Part shown: positions 49,301-61,300 of the stretch, piece by piece
How the letters are laid out: each line of letters starts with the position of its first letter
Position numbering within the stretch: position 1 is the first letter of the stretch
Assembly (NCBI RefSeq): GCF_033807575.1
Contig: NC_084715.1
Span: forward strand, 8,109,349 to 8,173,348
Direction of reading: 5' to 3'
Origin: Cydia pomonella
Taxonomy: Eukaryota > Arthropoda > Insecta > Lepidoptera > Tortricidae
DNA length: 64,000 nucleotides
Notes under the pieces: model-generated
The model's database searches: none
What the model was told of the DNA's origin: nothing
Seen by the model: the letters and a program-made list of their open reading frames with translations, nothing else
Program-made: the position numbers and the translations under genes

Positions 49301-52300
49301 ATCAATGCAAGTATGGAAGGTATTCGACATAAACTGAAACGGCCACCTTGTCTAGTCGGTAGTGACAGTGAGATTGTAGCCAATTTGAACTTACATGTTC
49401 ATATCTAAATGATGTAATTTTGTTATCATTCGCGTGGCCAATTCGCTCTTACATGTACTTGTTCGTACATGGATTAGCGCGAGCGAAAATAACATCAATT
49501 AAGTAGATATCAAAATTTAAGGTTTAGTAGCAGTAAAAGTAGTAAAACTCTTTATTTTACAAAAATAAAAACAAAACAGGAAAAAACACTCATCACTAGT
49601 ACAAAGGCGAACTTATCCCTTTAAGGGATTTCTTCCAGTTAACCTTTGATCAATTGAGGGAGGTCTCCCTGCCTACGAATCATTTATTATTATTGATTTT
49701 ACTGTGAGGACTAGATCAATTTGTGTAGGATTGTCTTGTTTTTGTTTAAGTATAATTATTTTATAGCGGATATGGCCAATAACAGAATCAAAAATTTAAC
49801 TGTATTCTGTACTGCTCAAATTGAACGACATTTGTTCAGTGACTTTTAAATGTAACTTGTTTTTTCATTTTTAGTAGGTACACTTTAATTTTATATAAAA
49901 GAGAAAATATAATGCTTTTATCCTTTTTTAAACTTTTCAAACGAAAGTTTCATCATTTAGGGACTACAATTTATGTTTTTATCATTTGTACGTGTTACAG
50001 GCTACACCCAGTAAATATACTTATTTTGACAGGTGACAAGAGCCTTTGGGTCCAAAATGTTTTGAACAAGAGTTCTTGTGACGTCATCCACAAGGATAAA
50101 CCAGTGGCCACAAGAATGCATCAGCCACTTAAGACTATTGGTCTTGACGAATATTCCAGGCAAACGTACAGGTTTGAAATGAACATAATCAGATAGTCTG
50201 TGCGGAAAGAGAAGAGTCTAGAAATGTATGGGGCCCAATACATTTCACGACTCTTCCCTTTCGGAACAGACTCTATAGTATCGTTAGGTGATAACTAAGT
50301 CACGGCCCGATTCGAAGATTGATTAAGACACGTTTAAGACCTTAGAAAGATCTTTAACGATCGATAACCAAACGACATGTCAAAATTGACGTTTATTTCG
50401 ATTCCATTCTGAGCCCAATAAGATCTATCTACGATATTTCTAAACTCAAAGTGACATTGGTCGCCCGAATCGAGTTGCTTCTGTCAATTATACGACAAAC
50501 AAACGATATCTAAATGAGAACTTATCTAAACCAGAACTTTTCGTTAACGTATCTCATTCTTCGAATTGGGTCGCAATTAATTGAAAAAAAAAAATATTTT
50601 GCTGTTAGAACGGCTCAATGTCGCCCTAAACTTGTGATAAAGCAGAGACGCTTTCCAGATAGATTTTCGTACATTAACCCGCCTATTGCTATCTCTATTG
50701 CACGTGCATAATTATATTGCCGCTCATGATGCCGTTTGTCAATGTCACTGTGCAAGTTTGACAGTAATATTATGAACGTACGCGTACGCAGATCTATTAG
50801 ACCGCGAGCCAGGAACAGATTTCCATGACCAATCGCCTCCAGGCTGAAAACTCATGTAGTGGTTAACAGCTAGGTATGATGAACCCTCGTGGACGTCAGC
50901 TGCCGCTCCGTTGGTGGGTTGAGGAATGGCAGCCACCGAAACACGTAAAACAAAAAAAAAAAATCATCGCCTCCCGTTTGATACTTTGTCAGGTGATAGT
51001 TCAGATGCTATTGTTATTTAAAAAAATCGTCAGCCGGTTATATCGCGGTAGTAAGAACATCAGCTGGTCGCATGAATATGTTAAAAATAAACGCTATACC
51101 TTTTTATGATAGCAATAACAAATCATGAAACTTTGCATGTAGCATTTAATCAGACGTAAACGCCTGAAAAGCCATCAACGGATTACGCAGTTTACACATT
51201 ACGAGTACGCATACTTTGCCGCACATAAAGTGGTTAGCCGCATTTTTTTTTGATGGTCAGTCCACCGCGATAGAACCGCCTGACGGTTTTTTTAGTTTAA
51301 AACAGCATCTAAACTATCATCTGACAAAGTATCAGCTGGGAGGCGATGACTGACGAAATATGCTCAACGAAAGGGGACGACGGGGGGACGAAATAGGGAA
51401 AAATGATTATTACATTTTTGTGACATTTATAGTAAGTAGTAAAGTTTCGTATACAACAGTAAACAACAGGGTACCTACCGCGTAAACCAAAATCCACAAA
51501 TTGCAGGGATCTTTCTTTTTTACTGCAATGTAGATGAAAGCTTTAGAGTAACAGAGAAAGATGCCCGCAATTTTGCGAGTTTCGACTTTCGCGATTATAG
51601 CCCAGTCGTAAATTCGCTTAACAATAAGGATGTGGTCAAATTACCTGTAGTGACATATTTAACAAAAAGGCAAATAATAGTAATATTTCCTTATTTTCAA
51701 AGGCTGTATAAGGTTATGCGAGAGAGAGAGAGAGCACCCTAAACCGGCGAACGTGTATGAGGAATGTTATGAAAGTGAATGAAGCGAAAGAAATATGTCA
51801 GGATCATAGCAAGTGGAGATCCGTGGTCTCTACCTACCCCTCCGGGAAATAAGCATTATTATATGTATGTATGTATGTATGTTTATGGTATATTTATTTA
51901 CATATACTAGACCTAAAATAGTCTATGACAGCTATGATATTTCAAAAGCGGACATCGAAGTCGATCATTTTTGAATGCCAGGATCATAAAATAGACAGTT
52001 CTTCTTGGACTCGTAATTTCCAGTAGGTATCCCGTTATTCAAACGTTGTTCCTTCTTTGTCCAATTACTAAATTTTCTTTGATATCTGATACGAAGGATA
52101 ATGATGAGTGTTATTTATGTCGTAATTACTTACTGGTAAATTAATATGATAAATTTGGTACATTCGATATACCTTAACAAATGCAAAATAAACTAAACAT
52201 ATAGATTGTACTGTAATGTGATATTTCGCGAACCTCATTAGTGATAAATGATAATGATTTATTTCTTAAACATGTATAAGCAGTATCACATGTTTAGCCA

Positions 52301-55300
52301 ATTTCAGCTTGCCAATATTTATCTTAAAATTGATCTACTTAAATTATTTACGATAACAATAAAATATTTTCATTACATACATTTTCCATTATAATTGTTA
52401 ATTACATTGAACCCTTCAGTCAACACACTTGCTTAACCTTTTCGACGTCAACGACGGATATAAATATCCGAACCGCAGGTCTAACGCCAATGACGGATTA
52501 ATCCGTCACAGAGCAACATAGACCTTCATGCATTATGCATAAAGTTCAATTTCAATTTTCACTTCGGTAACGAGGAGTCTGAGAGACAGCTTTTGTGATT
52601 AACACGGCACCGAGAATTTTAAAACAAAAACGCATCTCTACAATTATTACGGTTCGAAACCAAACAACTAGAAAAGATATCTATCAGCATATATCGCATA
52701 TAGGTAACAATCGCTATCACTTCGACAACGAAACGTGTGTCTATCTATCACTCTTTCTATATTGGTGCTACGGAGCGTAAGCGATTTGCACGTTGGCTAC
52801 GCGGCCACGTAAGCATCTTAGACAACATCGGCACTTACCATCAAGTTGTATAAAAACGTTTATTTACTAGTCACTTTTGTAACTTTGTCATACATACATA
52901 GTAAGTTAAGATTCACAGAAAATCAAACCAACCAGCCGCTATCGAAGTTAAGCTATCATTTTTTAAAACGACATGATTAAATTTGGTGGCTAGTTTTTTG
53001 TGACTCTTAAAGTAATATTATCACTTACTTAAATTCTATTTATTCAGTGTTGGCGAGCTGGCAGTGTGGAAAACGCCCGCACCACCCGTCGAGATAATAA
53101 AACCAGTGCCTGAATACGTATACTGCTTGCCAGAACAAATTAACTTCGTTAACTTCACTCTGGGACATACCTATACTGTAAGTATAAATTGGCAGCGGCC
53201 CAAAAAAAACTAAAGACGAGTTCGAATTTAGAAAATATCACAAAATGATTTGATATTTATTTTACGCTAGCCGCCACCTGTGATGTTCCAACGACAAGAA
53301 CTAAAACTTTCATCCCCGTTTTCACTCATCAAATCATCCCTTTTAGTGGAATTCTACAGTATTTTGATAATATTGTTGAACTACACGAGTATATACCGGA
53401 ATATACCGTGTTTTTATTGAATTCCGTTAACCTCGAGGTTACTTACTTAACTACTTACCCATTAAAAAGTTGATGAAAAAAAGGCTTTAGAAAAATTACT
53501 ATGCCAATTATTTACCTTAAACGTATTTGTTTTATAAAAAATAATTACATTTTCAGCGTTGTTGTAACACGGGCATTACATTTAATTCAACCAAACAATT
53601 GAAAACTGTGACATATCATTGTCATTTCGAACATCGTCGTCCGGGATAGTACTTACGTTTAGTAGCAAATGTATAAACTTGTACTAAACAATAATCAATG
53701 TGCAAATAGGCCCTAGGGTAAATATACATGCTCGTAGGGGCCTTATGGATAAAAATAAATTATTGATTATCTCCGAAATGGAGTTAATTAGAATACCGGT
53801 GTTTTTGAGGAAGTTACTTACTTTAAGCTCAGGAATGCCCTTGAATTTAACCCTTTTCCAGGCCGCACCAATCTACATTTTCCCAAAAATTCCAAATATC
53901 CAATTAATCAAGCTTTGATGATTCATTTGAAGACAAGTAACATTTCCTGAAAGTGTTATCTAATTTGAAACTTAAATTGGAATGCTAAAGTTGAAATTCT
54001 AATGGCGCGTATGTGGTCGATAAATCGTACTATGCCTGGAAAAGGGTTAACGGAAAAAAACACGGTTTACTGTGCGCTGTGTGGCGCTATCTATGTAACA
54101 TAAATTATCGCTTTTATAGTTATACTTAGATTACTCGCGACTAATGCATCTCTCACAAATATATTATACGTAAAAGCAAGATAAATCAAATAAATATCGT
54201 GTCTAGTAGATTTTAAAGTTCGAACGCGCTTCCTAGTCTCACTCGTATAAAGTGACAAGAAAACGCCATTTCCTTCTATTGTGAGCTTCGCTCTAGTTAC
54301 TTGCTTCAATACCTCACTTCTCATTAAGTGCGTGAAAGGGACTGACTATGTCTGGATACGTTAGAATCAACACGAGTTTGGATGCTCGCCACTAAATGGT
54401 TTAAGCGTAATGTAGTATGTTATTAAGATCTGAAAGACGAGATGTTTCATTCAATACAGACTCACTCACTCAGTTTCTTAGTTGGTATGTCAACCTTTAA
54501 AATTTAATAATATGTTTAAAAAAATGGATTAAGGTGTATGTGCTCTACAAGACTACGTGACAAGCCAAAGTATTCAAGATGTCGCTGATTTAAATTACAT
54601 TAAAGTACTGGCGTGTACTGTGTGATATGAACCGTCACCTTACTTGGGACAGAAACCCTTAAAAATACTACTTAGGGCTTGTGCACAAATCACGCGAGGT
54701 TTTTTCGGCTACTTTTTGACCCCCCTCCCCCTTGGTGATATTTGGTGAGGTTCTTGGCTAACCCCCCCCCCCCACATAACCTCACGTGCATTTTTTATTT
54801 TATCATTCGACCTAATTTTAAGATAAATAGTATTGTATAGAGTAAATCTTGTTTTGACTCGCTTTTTTGAAGTGCCAAGTGAAGATTTCTGTTTAATGAA
54901 ACCGAGAAATACATACTGTGATAAATACTTTTTCTTAGTTTCGTTCACAATAAAAAAATATACGTGAGGTCTCCTTATACCTCCCCTCCTCCTAAATATA
55001 CGTGATCTGTCGTGATTTTTTCCTGACAATCCCCCCCCCCCCCCCTATCGAACCTTGCGTGATTTTTGTACAAGCCCATATTTTAACTCTTAACGACCAA
55101 TATTCCTCAAATATTTAATTTTCCTTTTCTTCTAAATTTATCGCTATACCCATGACCAGGGGTCGGACAAAAAGTGCGGATGACGTAAAAATGACGTAAT
55201 CTTGCACACAGAATGATGTTTCAGTTTGTATTTAAACTTCCGTGTGACATGTAGTAACAAAGTAGTATTAATGAAGTAACAAAATAATCGTAAATAAATT

Positions 55301-58300
55301 TACTATGGAATTAATAATACAGGTGGTAGGGTCATGTAGTGAATAAAATAAATTTCACGAAACTTGTTACCATAAGGTATAATTATTTGAAATTAGTTAG
55401 AACAAGTCTGTGGGATTGCCACAATATTCGAGTAAAGATGACATTATAGAGCGTTTTCTTATACATTAGAAAATATAAATTTTAGCTAAATATAATCGTG
55501 AAGATACAATAGCTAAACAATAACGAAGTCAATTTATTGTTCATCTGATTGACAATGTGTCAGTCAAAAACGTACTTACTCATTTCAAGTGGCGATATCG
55601 TTTAATAAAGAGGTTGATAAATGATAAGTGATAATTGTTTATGAAAATCAAAAATACTATTTGAAATCACCTATAAGTGGTTTGACGTCATCCGCACTTT
55701 TTGTCCGACCCCTGCCCATGACAATATTTATCCAAGCAGTTACTTCACAGAACTCTTATTTAATTCTAATGGTGGCTTCCAAATTCGAACTTATTTCAAC
55801 CAACTTAAGTATAAAATGAAAGCAGCAAAAACATCCACCGTGGTCATTAATGCGTTACTTAAGATATTGTATTTCATCGCTGGTTTTTCGTTACAAGTGC
55901 TCATTTTAGAACTCCTGCAAAGGGACAAAAGCGCACTTAATTTTAAAAGCTTTCAAATATTCAATATACGTGTCTTTTTTACTTTAGTACTTTCAGTATT
56001 TTTCTATCGAACATCGATTAAGATACATTTTTAAGTAAATAGCAATAACAAGACGTACATGTGCAGTGAAGTGGTTATATTTAAAACTTGGTAATATTTT
56101 ATAAAGGCCAGGCAACGAATGCTCAAAAAAAGTTATAGAGGAAAAATCTTGGAACACAATTATCAGCTATCTTTTTGTGTAAGAAGTCATGTCGCTAAGA
56201 TGCAATTTTTCAAAAGCAAAAAACCGAAAAATTGGAACTTCTAACCACCCTCTCCCCCCGGCTCAAGGGTTACGGCCGGGGACTTTTGGTATGTTCACCA
56301 CCTAACTAGTCCAAAAGTTCAGAGTCAAAAATTGTGTTCCAAGCATTTCCCTCATACCTTCTTGTTGCGTGGCCTAAAATTACTTCGCCCTCAAAATAAA
56401 CAGAAGTTTTGCATGAAATAACTTTGGACATTAAAACAATAAATTGAATAAAAAAAAAACAGCTTAGAAAGGCTCTTTTTCTGCGATTTACTTTGAGCTT
56501 GTTTTTTCCTAGGCACATCTTGAACAAAAAATATCGTGAGAAAAAATACTGGATGTGTCTCAAGTGTATTGGAGTTCGGGCAGAATTTGCCCCTTCTGCC
56601 CAACTTTCACAGAAACTAGTAGCCTCTTTTCCATGTGAGGAGTTTATAACGCTCTCAACTTTGAATTCAATTGGTTAACTATAGACATTTACTTTATTAT
56701 AGACTAACCCCCTTTTGAATTCTTAAAACTTAGCAACCTCTTTTAAAACGACTTATATTTTGTCTCATTATAACAAACATACAATTTAATGTCAAAATGA
56801 AGTTAGGATAGGGACAAACCAAAATAAGTAGTGTAATTCTGAATCTGACATGAGAGGTGGGGGGAAATGACCAAACGGGATATTCTTATGCAACTTTCAG
56901 TAGGAGTACCAGAGAAGGCTCTATTATTGTTTGTCCTTATGTCTCACTATGCCTTTCTGCCTACTTCTAAAACTTCCTAAGTGACGCAGACATTTTTGTT
57001 ACACACCGTTTTTATGGTGAATGAAGCCGACCAAATTACGAATGATGTCAGGAATGTTGAAAAGTGTCTTTAATTTGGTCGCATTGCGTAGGTTCTGTCT
57101 CTCACGGGCGTACGCGTATGGCACATCTATAGAAAATATACTAGGTATATAGGTCGTGTCATTCACGAAGACGCGTTCCTTGCCTCGTATTGTCAAGTTA
57201 ATAAAGGTTAGATTTGACAAATCTGCGCGTCATCGTGGATGACACCAACTATATCTATGGGACAAACGATTATCAACGTTTTGTAAGGTTCGACAAAGGT
57301 TTATGAATAACGCCATTATTGGTTTCCTTAGCAACATCTCCGATTGATCAACGTCTCGAAGTTCGAAGTCCGTCTATCGGTGTCACTGCCGAAGCGTAGC
57401 GAGCTTAAAGTAGAACTTTCCGGGTCTCGTGGTCTACGGGTCACTGCCGGCTCAGCTACTGAATTAAAGGTAACTACACATTTACTTTTCACATCACCTA
57501 TTCGAAAAAGGGTTTAGAAATTAATCATATTGTACTATTATGAGGCCGACATCATCGCGCATATAAGAGTAAGGAGCGAAAAAGAAAAGTACAAATTCTT
57601 AAAAGCTCTTAACTCTTATAATAAATAAATAAAAAATTAGAAAGGGCATAAATTAAATTAATAATGTTATTAATATTTGGGACTACATTTGTAGTGAGAA
57701 ACGTTAACGTGACTTCACCCCCTTTCGTCTTAAAACTGTTTATTTACTTACGTTCTGTTTAAGATGAAACGAGACGGCGCAGAGCTGCGGTTCAGAGATT
57801 TTTCAATTAGATTCCTTACGTACGACTTTATTGTGTTTGAACTTGTATATTACGTTGAACCATGCTGTGGGTATTGAATCTTCATAAATATAAATTAGAA
57901 TTCAATATGATTCTGGCTTATAAAAGCTTACTTGTGGATAAATTTTCATTCAAATTATTTGAAAAATTTTACAGTAACAAAAAAATCGTAAAAAAGTCAA
58001 ACGTATAGCTATGGTTAAAATACATCAAATGATGAAAACTTATTTTGCATTACTTTCATATCCAGAGAGAAAAATGGGGACTGAATTTTTATATTTGCCT
58101 GTTCTGTGTCCAGATACATTTTCACCCAAAAGACGTGCGCGCTTTTCATGATGAGTTGCGTATACGCACCTCTTTAGGCAAAGGCTTGCGTGTACCAATC
58201 GCCTGTTATATGGAGCCACCCGAGTTGCACAGTGAGTTGTTACAATCTTCATCATTATAATTTCAGCCAAAATACTTACTTCCTCGGCTAGACAAAGACA

Positions 58301-61300
58301 TTAATGCAGTCTTTCAACGGTTTCCTACAATCTTGGTCAGGCCGTTCTGTACACCTTGTTTAAAGCCTCCGTCACTGCATTTTCTATGCTTACAGTATTA
58401 TTTATGTCTTCTCAAAAGCTTTCCATATCAACCCATATAGTTTCTAATGCATGCAGCTAGATATGCATGTAGAAAGTAGAGAGGCGCAATAGAGGGTACA
58501 CTCTCCAGGCGGGTGTTGTGCCTGGGGATCGAAGTCCACTGAGAGTTGTTCTGAAGTACTTAGGAACTGAGTTTTGGAAGCCCGTAATAAGCGCGATGTA
58601 GAACGTGCTAACGCCATCTGTTGTAGTCTTGTGGCACGACGTTGCCAGTGACAGAGGAGACGCCACGTCATACATATATATAGGTCAATATACACGTACA
58701 GTCAAGTGTAAAAATATGGGTGTACACATCTTACTCAAAAATATGTCCCATTGCATCTTATTCCAGTGTAATAAGAGCGTAGACCATATTTATGAGACGA
58801 TTCTTTCGATACATATTTTTGCACTTGACTGTATATATATGTATAAAACACTAGCTTACGTCCGCGGTTTCATCCTCGTAAAAAATGTAAAAAAATGTAA
58901 TTTCATTTTGTACCCTCAAATTAATTTTTAAATAAATAATTTTATATTGAAGCCTTCAACGGCTGCCGCTGACAGCCACATCGAAATATTCCCACCTTTA
59001 TATATTAGATGATAATGATAATATAAGATCGTGTCATTTACGACGACGTGTGCCTTGACTTGTATTGTGATGCTATTAAAGATTAAATTTGCGCGTCTAA
59101 TAAACATGTAGGTAATTTATTATAAATAGTTAAGCTATTAATTGTTTTTTTTTTTTATTAAAATATTTTTTCCTTATAGTTTTCGTGCAAAAAATGGACA
59201 CGCCAGTTTTTACCAGCACTGACCTCATGGCCTTCAAAATCTCAGAAAATCAAGGGAATATTGTAGATTTGGGTGCCAAGCTATTAGGAGACCAGCATTA
59301 CGCTTCATTGGTTCTGCAATGCAACGAAGCCCATGCATCATTTTTTCTCCTTACTGAAGACGCTTGGCTTGAATGCAATATTGAGGTTAGTAGTCATATA
59401 TTTATTTTACACCACATATGGTGCTACTTTATCGCACTAGTGCAATAATTAGCCATTATATAATGAGCTAATTATTGCATAGTTGCATAACTATCTCGAA
59501 AATATAAAGGGCCATATCAAATGTAAAACGTTGTATGATACATGTGCGAATAGGTAATTCGTAACGAGTGGCGATAAAATTAACCAAAGGGGGCGAGGAA
59601 TGAGTTTTTTGCACTTGTATCGACATGTCTCATAAAGTTAATAAACACTCGTAGATGCGTTTAAAAATCACAAATTATGGCCAGAATAATGATTAACTGT
59701 TTTGTTACAACATTTTTTGTATCTGTGAAAATGTTATTATTGCGTAATGCTAAGCTCGATATCGATATGATAATGACATTAAAAAATCGAACGTGTCTGA
59801 TAAACAAAGGATTTGACCTCATTTCTAGTATCAGTCGAGATGATGTTTTTTTGAGTGTGTTTGAACATAAACATTCCACTATGGCGGTCATAACATGCGG
59901 TTCCAGAACACATAAAGAGCTCATAATAAATGTGTATATAAAGCAATGTATGTAACTGCACATAATTAGGCATTAAAATACTGGGGTGATGTTTTTATGA
60001 AACTCGCTTTCAGCTAGTTTCATAAACCCACACTCGTATAACAATGCGTTTAATTATGTAGCTGTCGCATAACCTACTATTATAAACAACGTAAAATCAA
60101 ATGGTACCTTCGAAAATAAACTAGTCAAAAGACTTACAAATTGTTGAAGTTGGCATTCGCAAAGCGACGTCGTCGCACCGTATTTCTTTTGTAGTACCGT
60201 TACAAATGAAATAATCAATCGACCCACATTGAGAAGTGTATTTTCAAAAGGGCTTATTTCTCTATGAAAACCATACAAAAATAAGCCCATTTCAAAAAAC
60301 ACTCCTCCAATATCTTCATATTAATAATGAAATAAATGAAAAAAATATTGTACATTCGTACGTACATTGACTAAGCTCCACAGTAAGCTCAAGAAGGCGT
60401 GTATTGTGGGTACTCAGACAACGATAAATATAAATACTTAAATACATAGAAAACACCCATGACTTAGGAACAAATATCCGTGCTCATTACACGAATAAAT
60501 GCCCTTACCGAGATACGAACCCAGGACCATCGGCTTCATAGGCCATAGGGTCACTACCCACTGGGCCAACCGGTTTTCAAATTTCCACATTATCTTAGTT
60601 GTGTTCTCTAAAGTATATGTTGTCGGGTTATTATTATTAGCCTTACCATATTGTTAACTGTTTAATCTGAATTGTTCAATTAGGAACAAACAGTGTGTGA
60701 TCCGGAACAATTTCTGTTACTAAAATGCCTTATTTTAAAACGAGACTGTCTTTGTGATATGATTAAGCTATAAAAATGTGATCGTATATCTCTTATAGGT
60801 TCATATATTTTTCTGACTCTTCTATTACTAATTATTTTCACAGGAGTTAACTGCCAAAGGAAACTTGAATATCGGCCCATTTACCATTCATCCAGCATGG
60901 TGGTCCGGCGGCGGTATAGTTCGCGGGATCATCCGCTGTCGCGCCTCAGAACTGGGGTTCCACAGTGCTGAAATAAGAGTCCTGTCATCTACGGCTGTGA
61001 CTAGATTGTTCCATGTTGTTGCTGACTCGGTGTATTACGACCCTGCGCATATTACGATACAGGTAATTTTCATTAGCAACTTAACCTAATGATAATAGTA
61101 ATGATAGTAGTAATTTTTAGTAGTATTGCACTCAATTTTTTTCGAAGACAGTAAACACCCAAAATTATAAATGAAATAAAAATAAATATTGGTTTGTAGA
61201 TCTTTCCCTAGACGTCAGGGTAAAAAAAAACACTGTTGTATAATATTCCTAAGAACACTGTTTCAAGGAGCCTACACCTTCTTGTGAAGTTGATTTCGAT

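Noticed and set aside
56503..56631. Candidate exon of the ASH gene (RHILNKKYREKKYWMCLKC...)
   Set aside because: Acceptor TTTTTTCCTAG and donor GTGAGG are present, but its phases (1 and 1) do not fit the phase-0 neighbours, and the translation lacks the ASH strand pattern.
58444..58695. Overlapping minus-strand frames in a GC-richer intron stretch
   Set aside because: Two frames overlap in different phases, neither with a domain. It is inside an ASH-gene intron and is probably decayed repeat sequence.
59661..59963. Minus-strand 100-codon and plus-strand 92-codon frames
   Set aside because: They overlap on opposite strands in AT-rich intron next to dispersed-repeat copies, with no motif in either.
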